From: Dryas octopetala
Lineage: Eukaryota > Streptophyta > Magnoliopsida > Rosales > Rosaceae
Length of the DNA stretch: 64,000 nt
Direction of reading: 5' to 3'
NCBI GenBank assembly: GCA_963921425.1
Contig: OY992833.1
Location: 1,118,501-1,182,500, forward strand
Shown: piece by piece, positions 1 to 27,240 of the stretch
Layout of the letters: each line of letters begins with the position of its first letter
Position numbering within the stretch: position 1 is the first letter of the stretch
Made by a program: the position numbers and the translations under genes
The notes under the pieces: model-generated
Told to the model about the DNA's origin: nothing
Database searches by the model: none
What the model saw: only the letters and a program-made list of their open reading frames with translations

Positions 1-2457
1 AATTTTAAAATTTAAAAACCGTTATGTTTTATTATATAGAAATCCTTATCTTTTTTTTCCCCTTCTAAGAGAAAGCAATCAATAATAGTCATCATCTTAT
101 TACATGATTTTTTCGAGTCAATCTATTACGGACTCAACTCGAGGGAAAATTTTGATCCCATTAATATATTTTGTGTATTTATTCATGTACTATTATATTA
201 TATACACTTTTGTCAGGTCTAATTATTAGGATGCATGATATGTTATAATCATTATTCTAATACATATAGTTTTTATGTCAATTATATCGTACTATACTGG
301 TAGTAGGTTCTAACTTGAGTAACTTCTAATTAAAGAAAATTAATTAAGGAAAGATTGTAATTATAAAATCCTGTAATTAAACAAAAATTAAATATATATT
401 AATAGAATGTTACAACTTACAAGGTTACAAGTTTCAACCATCTAGAAGACTAGAACCTTAGCATCGATGCTTCTGCAAGGCCCTACATCCTGCATTGACT
501 GAAATGCCAATATCCATTGACCAGACAATTCTTAGCTCCCGCAATGACTCGCACACCTTCCATGACTATGCTCAGTAGGAAAATTTATTTATTTATTTTC
601 GTTTTTACTCTTTCATAATATTGATTTAAGTTCCACACATAAACTTTTGAGTTTTTTATTAATGAGCCACAACATACAATATTTTTTAGTCATAAATCTA
701 AAATTTTAATGTATTTATTTTTAAGTCACAAAAAATATTTCTAAGTCATAATTAAAAAAAAAAAAAATCAAGTATGAAGCATTTAATACTATTCAAACTC
801 AAACATACCCAAATAAGATATTCAAACATACCCAAGTTTTAGTTTATTTTTTTTTTTTATGAATTATTTTGAGAGTTTAGGGTTTATGATATTAGCCTAT
901 AGAATTTAAGGCTAAAGGGCTAAAGACCTAAAACCCTAGATATAAAGTCATAAAACCTAAACTTTAAATGCTTAAACCTTAAAACAATACTACATTATTC
1001 AACAAATTGTAATTCTATTAAATTATTAAGTGTAACTCTACAAGAGTTACATTCTGCATCATAACAAAATAAAGTGTAACTCTATGAGGGTTACATACGG
1101 CATTAGAAAAAAAGTTTAGTTTTAAGCCACTCCTTATGACTTAAAAATAAATAGATCTTTTACATAGGTTTATAAGTGAAATTTACAATTTTTTGTGGCT
1201 TTTAGCTAATTTACTTTAAACTTCTCTATTTAGGTAGTACAAAACAAACATTTTTATTGATAGCCAATGAAAAAAAAAATTACTTTAAAGTTTATTTTAT
1301 AGCCCTTAATGATAAAAAAAAAAAAAAAAAAAAACTCACCTAAAAAGTTGCAATGATAAATAGGTTTACTTTGTATAAATAAAGTTCACATTATATTTTT
1401 TGGGCTGAGTGTTCGGTGGGATTTTTTTTTTTACAAAAAAAAAAAATTTGGACAAATTGTCACTGTCACACAGTGACAATTAATAACAGTATAATATGGG
1501 TGTTTTTTGCAATTTAAATAATTACCGTCGCACAATGAAATGATTGCCACTGTCTGATAGTAACAATTGCCGAGTGCTCGGTACTGTTCACAGAGAGCTC
1601 GGTGACTTTCGTGTCGCGCGCTTCTCATTAAAGTAGATCAGGCTGAAATTTCCTATAGTAAGTGGACTAAGTTATCAGCTTAATTTCTGAACTAGACTTT
1701 AAAAAAAATAACCCTAAAAAAATGTTAAATCTTTTATAAATTTACAAATATAATAACAAAATAGCTGTTAAAAAAATAATTTCCTTAAAATAAAAGCAAA
1801 ACAACAAATGTGACGATAATTTATAAATTTAGTTTTATGTATGTAGCCTAGGGTAAGATGACCTTGTCTCTTTGATGGGAAATTATTTTCTACTACAACT
1901 GTTGTATACTTGTATACAAGTAGTTTCTCACAACATATGACTAGTACTAAAATGTTGAATATAAAGGACGTGTTTTATATAATATTTATAGAAAAAAAAA
2001 ACTTTAATTTCTTACAATAATTAGTGATATGACTAATACATGAAGAGTGTTGTATATGTTAGAAATTAACCCTAAACCTAGAATATATAACTGAGAAGCA
2101 ATTACACACAAATTTATGTGGTTCACCTTAATAGGTTACATCGATCACATAATTGCTTGAGATTTTCAGTCTAGAAGAAAGAATATAGGAGTTTTGCTCT
2201 CAAACTCTCTCTTGCTCTCTAAACTCTCTTTTTGAGTTGATTGTATTAAACGGAATAATTTAAAGGTCCTAAATAAATTCCTAATAAGACTCTAAATTTT
2301 CTAGTTTAAACAAAGAATTTGAGTTGCAACAAAAAGCTGAGTTACCGTACATAGAAAATATAATAGAAATATAACACAAAAACGTGCCAAGTTATTTGGG
2401 GATTGCTTTTTGTGTTGTACCTCCAAAACGTACTAAAAAGTGAATTTGGTATACTTA
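1..2457. other. AT-rich intergenic region, no gene seen
   Basis: I see no coding region or RNA gene here. The stretch is AT-rich with several poly-A/T runs. Two near-identical short hairpins (GTAACTCT, short loop, AGAGTTAC) lie near 1030-1053 and 1074-1097, inside a weak inverted repeat (about 600-760 against about 1120-1215) that resembles a decayed foldback element. Another hairpin, GTCACTG/CAGTGAC, lies near 1459-1477. The CT-rich stretch near 2200-2240 could be the tail of an old LTR, but no partner was found. Confidence 0.6.
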
Positions 2458-3554
2458 AGGGGTGTATTCAATTAAGATTTTAATGGACTTTTGTAGAGTT
2501 TTTAAAAGTCATTGACTTTGGTAGAGTTGATGAATTTTTAATGACTTTCATAAACTCCACATAGACCTTGACAGAATTCTATTTAGAGTTTCCCTGACTT
2601 TTCTTATAGATTTTGAAGGATTTTTATAGACTTCTAATAACTTTGATATAATTTTTTATTATTTATTTTAGGATTTCTCCAATATGTTTTTTATTTTTTT
2701 GTCCTCCGTGAGTGAGTGGAATGGGGATGAGCTTCAAGACCGAGATGCATGTGTTATAAATTGTCATAATATTGCAAACAATATAAAAAGTTGGGGCTAG
2801 AATTGTAGGGACCAAAATTATTTTATTTCATAATTTATTATAAGTGTTCTGAATTTTATGTTTTTATGTTGTTAGACTGTCAAATATTGTGTTTTAACGA
2901 GTTTTTAGAATTTGTCTAATTGAATTGACAGGTTGAGAACATTATATGATGTGATGGTAACATTATTTCTCAAATTATGAATATATAATCTTGTGATTTT
3001 GTTGAGTACTTAAAGACTGTGAAGTGGTTGGTTTGAATATCTTGCTGTTACATTGCATTGTGGCAACGCTGTTGGTTCTAACCCAGGATGATGAGTCAAT
3101 TAAATATAAGAGAAACATAAAATTAATATAAGAGGATATAGTAATTAGAAAAAAATAAATTAAGAGGTGAGTGAAAAAATAAGATTAGGGGGTTTAGCAT
3201 CACTCTTTAAAAAATAAATAAATACCACTTTTTTAATAGCTTTTTAATATTTGAAATCTTTTGAAATCTGCAGGGGGAACGCTGGAGAATTATTGACTTT
3301 GATATAACATAATTTACATTACAAAGTCCATGAAAGTCTTTTAAAGTCTATCATTTAATAAAATCAATAACTTTTTGAATACCATGTCACTTTTATAGAC
3401 TCTCTAAAAGTCTTAATTGAATACCATAGACTTTCTAAAAGTATTGATTGAATACCACCAGACTTTTATAAACTCTTTAAAAGTTTTGATTGAATACCAC
3501 CAAATTTTTTAATTCCATCAAAATCATTTAAAATCCTAATTGAATACACCCTCC
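2458..3554. mobile_element. Non-autonomous TIR element, PIF/Harbinger-like
   Basis: The left end reads AGGGGTGTATTCAATTAAGA and the right end is its imperfect inverse, with GAATACACCCTCC at the edge. The inverted arms extend inward for well over 100 bp as diverged, partly repeated units carrying phrases such as 'TTGAATACCA' and 'GACTTT'. TTA flanks both sides (2455-2457 and 3555-3557), which fits the 3-bp target duplication typical of PIF/Harbinger elements. No transposase reading frame is visible in the 1.1 kb, so it would depend on an enzyme supplied elsewhere. The superfamily call rests on the 3-bp duplication and the ends only. Confidence 0.6.
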
Positions 3555-3557
3555 TTA

Positions 3558-4200
3558 CTTTTCAATTGTGAACACGTTGTATGTAAGAATGTTCTAAACC
3601 AAATTACCAATTTTTTTTTCTTTCTACACAATGTAACTTAAAAAAACTATAAAAAAAAAAAAAAGGTTTAAATGTGAATTTGTAGTCCCAACAGGATCGA
3701 GCTCCACTTGCTTTGTCAATGTACATGAAAATGGGTAAATTCATTTTATTTGTTCTATTATGATATGAAAGGAAGAAGATTGAAATTTGGAATCTCTTTC
3801 AACAAAGTGGGAAAATAAAAATATAATTAGATCAATAACTAATTGGTGTGTAAACAATTTTAATGATAAATTTAATCTAAAGTTATTAGAGTAGTTACAC
3901 ATTACTCAATTTTGTCTTAAATCGTTTTTTCTTTATCTTTTATACCTTTCATCACACTACATTAATATATGCCTATCAATGTTGACTAAAGAGAAAAGAA
4001 TTGAAAGAAGAATAATGGAATAAGAAGAGAATTACTATAGTGGGCATCTTGATCTTCCCCATATTCAACGTTGGACAATGATCGGATTTTATTTAAAATG
4101 TAAACAACCTCATCTCTCAATATTTAGGTTTTACTCACATTTTTTGTTTTTTTTTTCTCTTTAATCTTTATTATTTTCGGGTAGAAGCTACGGAAGCCGT
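3558..4200. other. Upstream region of the glucosylceramidase gene
   Basis: This AT-rich stretch lies between the TIR element and the probable 5' UTR of the next gene. It should hold the promoter, but I cannot identify a convincing TATA box or transcription start. Confidence 0.4.
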
Positions 4201-4294
4201 TGAATGTCGACCCACGCGCTCTTTCTTTCTCAATCCATAAAATCAAAAAGGAAAAACAATTTAGAGAGAGAAATAGCAATTCCAGAGAGAAAGG

Positions 4295-4315
4295 GAGAGA
4301 GAGAGAGAGAGAGAG
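4295..4315 (+). repeat. GA microsatellite in the probable 5' UTR
   Basis: A run of about ten GA units lies some 450 bp upstream of the glucosylceramidase start codon. A matching TC run (about 4864-4880) lies just inside the first coding intron. GA/CT tracts are common in plant 5' leaders and can bind GAGA-type (BPC) factors, but any role here is inference. Confidence 0.7.
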
Positions 4316-4769
4316 CAGAGGCAGAGAGCTCCACCTGGCGATCCGAGACACGTAGTCGCAGCAGGCACTTGAGGTACAGGCGGTCGACTCTGTGCTTGCC
4401 ACGAAGAACCCTCAATCAATCAAAAATCAATAATCAAAATCTTTGATTGCTTCGTTTTTGCTTTTCGAATCCCGAAAAGTGCGATCGCTGTGGTGCTGAT
4501 TCGCTTCAGCTCGAGCTCGGATTCAAATTTAAGATTTTGGTTGCCAAGCTTTCAGCTTTGCTTCTTTTGCTTGATTGCTTGATTGCTTCGCTTTTGCTGT
4601 AAGCTTGTTATATTCGCTTGGTGGTTGTTGGTGGCGTTGTTTGGAGGTCAAGGAAGCTTTCAGTTTCGGCCCTCTTAATTATATCCAATTTTCGACGGAG
4701 GACGGCTTTCATTTTTGACTGCGAGTTTGTAATTTGTACTGAGGAGAATTGATTTGTCCACACACAGAC

Positions 4770-18367
<13,598 letters not shown>

Positions 18368-18666
18368 TTGTAACATGTAGCTTTACTAAATTGTAAAGAA
18401 GTGAAAAAGTTAATCTTTCCTTGCTTCCTTGAACCCTCTTGCAGTGAAGCAATATATGCTGGGAGAGGTCTGGAGGAAGTCTCGTAGAAATAGCCAAATA
18501 GGTAATAAAAGACTGGGCTGCTGGCCTTTTATTTGCATTATATATAGATCAGTCTTCCCTTGTAATTGTAGAAATTTTTTGTAATTCAAAAATGCAGCCA
18601 GTGATTTCTTTGTATTGCCATCTGAATTCTAAGATCTAAATGCAAATACTGTGTTGTGGGTAGCTG

Positions 18667-18672
18667 AATAAA
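18667..18672 (+). terminator. Candidate polyadenylation signal (AATAAA)
   Basis: AATAAA lies 300 bp after the glucosylceramidase stop codon in an AT-rich setting. Plant signals are loose, so this is only the best-looking candidate. Confidence 0.35.
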
Positions 18673-19000
18673 TAGCCACACATGAGTACCAGTGTATAAA
18701 AATGAATACATTTAATTGAATTATCAACAGAAAAGATCAAGCTTCGAGTTAATAGCTGTATATATCTATATTGAACATTTAGTATAATCAATACTTTTCC
18801 TAATACCATGGATAGTCACTCATGGCAGGTGGTCCCTTAAAGGACCGCCAGTTCTTATGTATCGTCCTTTTGGAAAAAAATGTAAAAAAATGTGGGTCAC
18901 TCTTCACAAACAAACGTGGTATTACTTATCCATATGGGAGATCTACATGTACTATAATATAGATAGATTGCCGCGGTGTGATCGAAAATGTTGAAAATGT

Positions 19001-19869
19001 TAAGGTCCGTCTGATAATGTTTTACAGAATAATTTTTTAAAAATTGTATTGTAAAATAAAAATAATAAATTAAATTTTACATTCTCAAAATATGAGAAAA
19101 CGTCTAATAACGTAATTGAAAAATAATTATACAAAATAAAAATAATGAAAACACATTTAATATTAACCAATTATTACAACCGAATAATTATATTCACAAA
19201 AGATATTAATTATAAATTATTATTAATCAATTTCATAAAATATATAATTAAAAAAGAGAAGTTACCCAATCCACCTCGGCCGGCGCAACTACCTTGGAGG
19301 TGAAAGAGTTGTTGGTGGTCATATTATTAATTGAAACAAAACTGCAAGCACCTATGATCTAGTTTAACGAATGTATTTTCACTATATAAGAGTTGTTAAG
19401 GCTCGTGAGCTTCCTGCCATGAATGTTACGGGGAGTCTTGATCCGTTTATTGAAGCGAGAATTGGAAACTATAGAGGGATTACAAAGTATATATTTTGAG
19501 AGATGGGTAGAGAGAAAAAGAAAGAAATAGATGAATAAAGGAGAGATGAGTGAGGTGGGCAGCAGCGGGGGGTAGGGCTGCCGCCGAAGGTGGGTCAGGC
19601 TAGGTGGGGAGGAGGTGCAAATCACATGTTTTTTCATTTTTTTTTTTCAGTTATAAATTTTTTTTTATTTGTATCCGTATTCTCTATGTTTTTTAAATTT
19701 ACTGAAAACATTATTTAGTCGTTTTCTGAATTTACACTGTACACTAGAAATTCTATTTTGTGTTTTTCAAAAACTGTTTTCATAATACGGCAATCAAACG
19801 CATTTTTGTCATTTTTTAAATTTGTTAAATGAAAAACTATTTTGTAAAACGTTACCAAACGCACCCTTA
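19001..19869. mobile_element. TIR element of about 870 bp, unclassified
   Basis: The left end TAAGGTCCGTCTGATAATG is an imperfect inverse of the right end CGTTACCAAACGCACCCTTA. The arms continue inward (TTTTACAGAATA against TATTTTGTAAAA). The ends resemble plant MITEs carrying 'GGTGCGTTTGGTAACG'. I see no clean target duplication and no transposase. The interior has a short GC-rich patch near 19260-19620. Confidence 0.5.
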
Positions 19870-21248
19870 GATTCCTAATTTCTCTCTTCTCTCTTCAACC
19901 ATGAGATTAGGCATTCAATGAAGTTTGTGTATTCTTTTTGTTGAACAAGTACATGTGTGTGTCATTAAGTTGTATGCATTTTGAAGGGTTTTATAAATTT
20001 AGCAGCCTGGAATCATGTGGCCACGGCCTGCCCAGCAACAAGCAATGAGGACCTCAAACGTAACCTTTTAATGTCTCCATACACCCAATTATTGAGTATA
20101 AGTCATGGCACTCAAAAACTCCAAACTGGTCCTCAATCAGCCCTCAGGTCCCTCATAATATCATGTCATTTTGGCCGTTAACTGTCTTTGACTCTCAGCC
20201 CTCTCACAATATCTCTATGAAGTTTAAGGACTTATGCCAAAAAGAGTTAATTCCAAGAAAGATATTTAAGAAAGAATATGAAAAGCTTGGTATTGTCAAT
20301 TGTGGTCCCTATCTTACTTTCACTTTTGCATTATCTATTCATCTTTTAGCAATATCTACAACTTGACCCATGAGTTCATAACAATCACATTTACACTTCG
20401 GCTTGGCTCCTAAGCACTCATATATGAATATGATGATCCAGGAGAACTTGTCAATTTTCAAGTTGTGAAATTGGCATGATCCTTGTGGGTCAGGGCTGTT
20501 GTGATAAAAATCACCGCTTTAAGAGACGTGATGATGTCTTTGCAAAATAGATAAGAAGTTTAAAGAGTTAATTATCATATCTTAAGATATTCGAACATGA
20601 AACCTCTTCTAACATTGAAGAGAAATACATGATAATCATGAAATTTCAATAATCATGATAATTTCAGCCTATTATAAAATTGATTAAATTTCAATGTTTA
20701 GCTTTTATTTTTAAATAAATTGCCATCATTGTTTATTTAGTTGAGATACAGACCAAAATAGAGAGAATACAATTCTCAGGAAGAGCCATAGGCTATTTGG
20801 ATCAATCTTCTCGTTGGAACACAAATTGATTAATCAAAAAGTCGCATTTGGATGTCCATGTCAAAAGACATGAATAGTAATTCAAGCCTAGAGGTAGTTA
20901 AATTTCGTAGTCGATTGTACATTCAGTACTTGATTTATTGTTCAAGTTGAAGGCACATACTACATAGCTTAAAACTCCTATTGTTCTTTTATGCAGACCA
21001 CACGAGGCTGTGTTTACCCAGTTAAAGGACTACTAGCTTTGAGGATTGTTTGACGTATATTTCATTTTGAAAAATAAAGAAATATTATTGTGTGAGAGTT
21101 TGAATGCCTAAGCTAGTGTTTGAAGTTCGTTCCACAATTTGACAACATTTTTGGCCCCAATCTTGTAAAATTTATTGTTGATTTTTCAACTAGCAAAAAA
21201 AAAAAAAAGTTTTAGTAAGTAAATTGAAATAGATGTTCTATATAGTAT
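19870..21248. other. Intergenic region, no gene seen
   Basis: No supported gene. Short open frames near 19980-20366 have no recognisable domain and no splice context. Confidence 0.5.
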
Positions 21249-21258
21249 TTAAATTTTA

Positions 21259-22000
21259 GGCATAAATTCAATTTAGACACATAACTATATATGATATTTT
21301 AACGGGGTTCACGAACTTTCAAATATTTCAAATATACTCATGATTTATTATGTAAATTGAAAAATGAAATTTTGTCCATCAATTTATTGAGAGGTCAGTT
21401 AAATGTCAGCTTGCCTTTTGCTAACGGAGATTAATTGGCGACGTGGCACCAACTCATCATACATTTCCCGCCAAATGAGCAACACATGTCCACTTGACAC
21501 GGGCCCACACACTCATCACCTTTTTTCTACTCGTCGAACGCTCTCCTAACCATTTAGTCTCCAAAAAACATCACGTTTTTCCCCCAAATTCGAATATAAA
21601 TCTCTCACTTGTGTTCAACGAATGAGAAAGAGATGATGAGTTTGTGGACCCGTGTCAGGGGTTAGGTGAACCTGTATCGCTCATTTGGCGGGAAATGAGC
21701 GACACGGGTCCACCTAACCCCTGATACGGGCCCACAAACTTTCTCTCTCTCTATTATTATTAAATTGTGGGCCCGTGTCGCTCATTTGGCGAGAAATGTT
21801 TGCTGAGATAGCGCCACGTCGCCAATTAATCCCGGTCAGCAAAAGCCAAGCTGTCATTTAACTGATCTCTCAACGAATCAATGGACAAAAATTCATTTTT
21901 CAATTTAGATAATAGATCGGGTGTATATTTGAAATATTTTAAAGTTCATGAACTCCGTTGAAATAGCTTATATAGTTATGTGTCTAAATTGAATTTATGC
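21259..22000. mobile_element. Long-TIR foldback/MITE element, 742 bp
   Basis: The left arm starts GGCATAAATTCAATTTAGAC and the right arm is its inverse. Pairing extends for about 240 bp per arm and includes 'TTAATTGGCGACGTGGC'. A 10-bp direct repeat, TTAAATTTTA, flanks the element at 21249-21258 and 22001-22010, close to the 9-bp duplication of Mutator-like elements. The centre holds further inverted GC-rich pieces ('TCATTTGGCGGGAAATG'). No coding capacity is seen. Confidence 0.75.
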
Positions 22001-22097
22001 TTAAATTTTATTTTCTTGATAAATAATTTATTCTTCTTGTTCCTAAAAAAATGCTTAGAATGCTATTGGATTAGAGACAAAGACATTGTTAAAAAGA

Positions 22098-22391
22098 GGA
22101 AATTACAGAAATGGTCTACTTATTATTAGTTAAGCTAGTCTCATTTTGGTCTACAAAATTTTTTAAATTTCATATTGGTACATGAATTGTTTGATGTGTT
22201 TCATTTTGGTCCAAAACAGATAATTTTGTCCCTCAAAGTTAAATCATTAATACAAAATTGAGGGGCAAAATTCTCGGTTTGGACTAAAATAAAATACTTC
22301 AGACAATTAGTAAACCAAAATGATACTTATAAAAATTTATAGACCAAAACGAGACTTAGTATATAATAAATGGACCATTTATGTAATTACC
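22098..22391. mobile_element. MITE of about 294 bp, family shared with 43211-43501
   Basis: The ends GGAAATTACAGAAATGGTCT and its inverse pair almost through the whole element. The interior carries 'TTTTGGTCCAAAAC' and 'GAGGGGCAAAATT', which also occur in the copy at 43211-43501. No clear target duplication remains. Confidence 0.65.
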
Positions 22392-25300
22392 TTTGGTTGA
22401 AAAATTGGCTTTTTCCGAGTGAAATGAAAGTTGAATCCATGACTAGAGATGATGCAATGCACAAGACAGCAACTACGGTCTTGGTTCATTGAAGATGAAT
22501 GCGGATAAGGAAATGGGCTTTATACATCCTTTTCTCTTTTTATGTAGGTTATTTTATTTTTTCTTCCATTGCATGATTCAATATTGACGGAAGTTATGAC
22601 CAAGGAATAAAATTTTGTTTTTTAGAGGTATGAAAATTTTAACACGAATTCATCAATTTTTTGGCAAAATTTCAATGAAGTTTCGAGAATGATTTGTACT
22701 GATTTCGGGCATACTTTCGAAAAATTTCGAAAAGTTTCGAAAAATTTACTAATTTTCCCAATTCCCATTTTTTTTTTTTTTGCCAAAATTCCCAATTCCC
22801 CTTTAAATCCTTTAATTGAGCAAAATTGAATATGGATAGAGTATGATCTGTATGGACAAATTATGTATGGATAGAGTATGGACAAATTAGAATTTAGAGT
22901 ATGTGCAAATTCTACAAATTATTTAATATGTATGTCTTTGCAAATTATACAATTAGTCTATGTCACCATGAACAATTAAATATCATTTGTTATTAATTAT
23001 GTATGTCTTTGCAAATTATGCAAATTAGATAATATGCACAAATTATACAAATATACCTTCTTAATATTAATGTAAATATGTAATATAATTTACAAATTAT
23101 ACAATCACTCCATGAACAAATGAACAATTAAACAATTATTCTAGAGAATTATCATTAGATGATTATTTTTCGCAATACACTTACTCTAGACATGAGGATG
23201 CTGAAGATAGTGAACATTTTGAACCTCATAGAAGCTCTATGTGGTATTGATTACTTATGTAATTCATGATCCAATATTGTAGTATAACGGTGTTTATCAA
23301 TAAAATTTATGTAATTATTAATTAGTGAATAATTTTTATTTAACAGTATTTGTCTCCGGCCAGCACGCATTATATTCATCTTATATCACATGAAACCTAC
23401 TATATAATTTGATTTCTTCAATGTTTTTTTATTAATGTAGTAGATAATATGCTAAATAAACAAATAGTAAAATTTCATTCAAAATTTTCGTATTTTGATT
23501 ACAATCTTTTCATTTATGTTAATTTTTTCCATCAAAATTTATGCGAAATCTGAAATTTTACTCACTGGTTATGACCAATGGAAATGGATTTGGTCATGTT
23601 TGTCGGTGTCATCACTTCCTAAAACCGATATTATAGAATATTCCACTATGGAAAAAATAAATGTAGGCACGTGAATTCCATAAGTCTTTGAAATTCTAAG
23701 GATTACTTTGAATTATTTTCTTATTACAGTGAAATTCAAATCTACAACTTATTATCTTATCCACCGTTCTCAATAGACATAAGAGAGCTTGCAATAAGAA
23801 ATTTATTTTATTAAATAAGTTATTTGAATGTAACCAAAAATAAAAAGTTATTTTGAGGACCCATTCACTACGCAAGGTAATTTAATTGTCTATCTTTTAA
23901 ATATTATTTAATGATCATCATTTTAAAAATTACATAAATCAAACAGCATTTGATTTTAGGTTCGTTGATTTTAGGTACTAAATTATATTGTTTCTTCAAA
24001 TTAATTACTAAAATTTTATGCTAATTCAGTTTAGGTACCAGCATTCAGGTTAAACCAAAAACATTATTCTATCTATTCATCAATGGGCCAAAGTTTTTTC
24101 CGTTTATCTACAAACTCAACTATGACTATATGACAATCATAACTTTTTAATTGAGTCATAATTATAACTTATTCCATTAGTTGTTTTTTTAATACTATAT
24201 TATGATTTAAGGCTTATGCTTAAGTTTTATTATCTATGTTGTAGGTCTTCAGCCCTAAACTTTTATAAACTCCATGCAGTCGTAGCTTCATACCAAACCA
24301 AAAAAATACAATAAGAAAACGATTGGTAGACTGATTATCACTTTGTAAAATAGCAGATCAATCGGTGATAGAAAAAGAAAATATCTACTTCGAGAGAGAA
24401 ACTTACCTATCCCTTGTTGCATACAGCATGTGAGACACAAACATGGTCATATGATAGTCACATAACCATATGTGTATCTCATATGTTGTATACAATAAAG
24501 GATAAGTAAATTTTAGCCCTACTTCGAACCATATTTTGACTTAAAACAAAACATATCTCACTTGCTTGCTATATTATATAACAAAGGAAAAAACTTACTA
24601 TTTTGTTGAAAAAGTAGACCCACTGGATATTATATAACAATTGAGGATTATTTCGGTGTGTATTATTTATTTGATCATGTGTATAAATATTCTTCAATAA
24701 AAACTAAAAAGTAAACAATTCAATTATTAAACTACAATGAAAATCAACCCAAGATAAATCTCTTAAATAACCTCATTTAGTGGCAAAAAAAAAAAAAACC
24801 TCATTTAAAGTATCCTTTAGTGAAAGTTCCTACCATTGTCAATATCACAAAAACTATATACAAGTCTCTCTCTAATTAAGCTAAGTAGACCAATATTTAG
24901 ATACTCTTTTTGGAAGATATGCAAATTGCAAATCCAACTGCTCTTTCGATTACGTTCCACATTCCTTCTGCTTTTCTGAAGGGACCACATCCATCCACAT
25001 TTGGCTTTCGAATTATTTATTTGAGGAAAAGTGATCTCCAAGTTTTGATAGATAGGCAAAATATACACGTCTCATACTCAAAAATCAAAATGCCCATGTT
25101 TTAGTATCCCCTCATATTTATTAATCACTATTCATGTGAGTGTTGGTTTTCATTTTCTTGTCGTGTGCAAATTGTTGTCCTTGACCTTGTAGTATAACTA
25201 AAGAAGGGTCTTTCTTCAACACTCCAATTAAAAATAAAAGAACATAGTTTATTGTTCTACAGGGCTTAACAGTTATTGAAATTAACCAAAATAACGTAAA

Positions 25301-26434
25301 TTTGTTACCTTCAAAAATATGAATAACAATATTTCATAATATAAAGAACAATTTTTGCGTCCATCAAATGCGTATTCGGAGCGAGTGACTGTCAACAATA
25401 GGGTGGTTGTCACGTGTGCTCGGCAGTGGGGTGGAGGAAAGGAGGGTGGGGTTGCTGTTTTTGTAAAACACTTCTGATATTAGGTTGTGATCGCATAAGT
25501 GGTATATAACTATTATATATACAAGGTGTGCAACCGTAATTACATGAAAATATTAATTACATATTATTACTCTAACCTTTCCACTATTTACATATTAGAC
25601 ACACTAACAGTGTTCTGTGTGTGTGTGTGTGTGCATGTGTATGTGTATTTGTTTTTTTTTTTTTTTTTTTTTTTTTGAATCTGATTATGGGTAAAATTGG
25701 AAGTTTAAAGGTATGGAAGCATAATTTAGGGTTTGAATATAAGCATTCATAAACTAAGACCAAATCATTTCGTTAAAAAGAGGTACACACATGCTATGTT
25801 TGACATAAATCTCGTTGAAATTGAATGGAGGGTGCACATTGCAAAAAGTTTCAAGTTCGAATTCATATTTTGATGTAGGACAAATTTAGAGTTAATATCA
25901 TACTTTTTAAGATATTTCATGTTAAATTTATATAAGGGCACTCTAATGCGAATGCCAACTGATCTACGAGACTACGACCACCCTTTAATTGCTTTGCATT
26001 TTAGTCAAATAATAAACCGCCCCCCCTCCCAACCTCTATGGCTCTATGAGACTTTTCTCAAAAGTAGAATGCAAATCGAAATTTGGGACCTAATAAAAGT
26101 ACGTTAAAAGTTTTATAAGGACGACATGTTTTCAATTTTTTTTATACTAATAATGTGCATCACTAGTTAATAGTCATATCCTTTGTAAAAACTCCCATAA
26201 TAATGAACTTGCAAAATAATTTTTTAAATCACAAAAAATGATTGAATGTCAGTCTAATATCAAGTGACATGTTTATGTAGTAATACTGATGATCAACTTA
26301 AATCATAGTATGTGTATAATGGTAATATATACAAAATAATAATAGAGTTGTGCTTGTCTCAAATTCTTTTTACATGTTTTTTTTTAATTATATTAGAAGG
26401 AATCAAACCCTAATTTAATCTAATTTTAATCCTA
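22392..26434. other. AT-rich intergenic region
   Basis: No supported gene. Visible items are a short run of 'TTTCGAAAAATTTCGAAAAG' units near 22708-22750, a GT microsatellite followed by a poly-T tract (25616-25676), and many short frames without domains. The rest looks like decayed repeat DNA. Confidence 0.5.
25616..25676. repeat. GT microsatellite plus poly-T tract
   Basis: About nine GT units are followed by interrupted GT units and a run of about 25 T. It may mark the tail of an old minus-strand retroposon, but no element body or target duplication was recognised. Confidence 0.7.
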
Positions 26435-26442
26435 ATCCTAAT

Positions 26443-26747
26443 TAGGGTTGAATTTTTTCTCCGAATTACCAAAAAAAACCGATCATGTGCCAACTCTGAT
26501 ACCAACGATTCGGTTGGATTTAACAGAACCATCCCACAGCCACTGGCCCACCACCATCCCCTGTCTCTCTCTTTCTTTCTCTATGATACCAAATGTTATT
26601 GACTAAACCCAATCGATTTCGAAGCTATTGGAACCTGACATTTTCGGTGGTGGTGGTGGTGACATTGAATATGGTCATTCTGGCGTGTGGCGGTTCGGAG
26701 GTCGATATTGGTGTTTCGGTTCGGTTACCGACACCGACCCACCCCTA
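26443..26747. mobile_element. hAT-like MITE, 305 bp
   Basis: The element starts TAGGGTTGAATT and ends GACCCACCCCTA. The outer ends are inverse and the subterminal parts share 'TTCGGTTCGGTTACCG'-type motifs with inverse pieces near the left end. An 8-bp direct repeat, ATCCTAAT, lies at 26435-26442 and 26748-26755, the duplication length of hAT elements. The flanking DNA is itself built of CCTAAT units, which weakens the duplication evidence slightly. No transposase frame is present. Confidence 0.6.
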
Positions 26748-26949
26748 ATCCTAATCCTTACCCACTTACTTTTACCACTTGAGCTAACCCTAAAGGTTTT
26801 TTTATATGCTTTCAAATTATAATAAAGTTGCTTCTTATAAAAAAAAAGCTAATAGGATTAAAAAAATGTTAATGTTCTAGGAAAAAAGATTATTAAGAGT
26901 TATAATGATCATTTACAAATACTTTGGGATTGAAAATGAAAATAGGAGA

Positions 26950-27240
26950 AAACCTTAAAATCACGTTTGACACTGTTTTTAAAATTGGTAAAAGTGATCT
27001 CAAATTAGTAAAAATGCTTTTGATTGCGTTTGACAGAAATAAATAAAAGTGCTTCTAGATTATAAAAGCGCTTTTAAATAGTTTTTTGAGAAGCACTTTC
27101 AAGTGTTTTTGCATGAAACACTTGAATTTTTTTATAAAAATTTATATGTACTTATGAGTATAAGTGTTTTTGTTGAATATAAACGCTTTTTGTTGAATAT
27201 AAACGCTTCTAATAATTAGTGCCAAACCGCCTAAATAAGA
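26950..27240. repeat. Possible decayed MITE
   Basis: The phrase CACGTTTGACACTG near the left and AGTGCCAAACCGCC near the right are imperfect inverses. The interior repeats 'AAAGTGCTT'/'AAGCACTTT' pieces and two copies of GTTGAATATAAACGCTT. The boundaries are uncertain. Confidence 0.35.
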
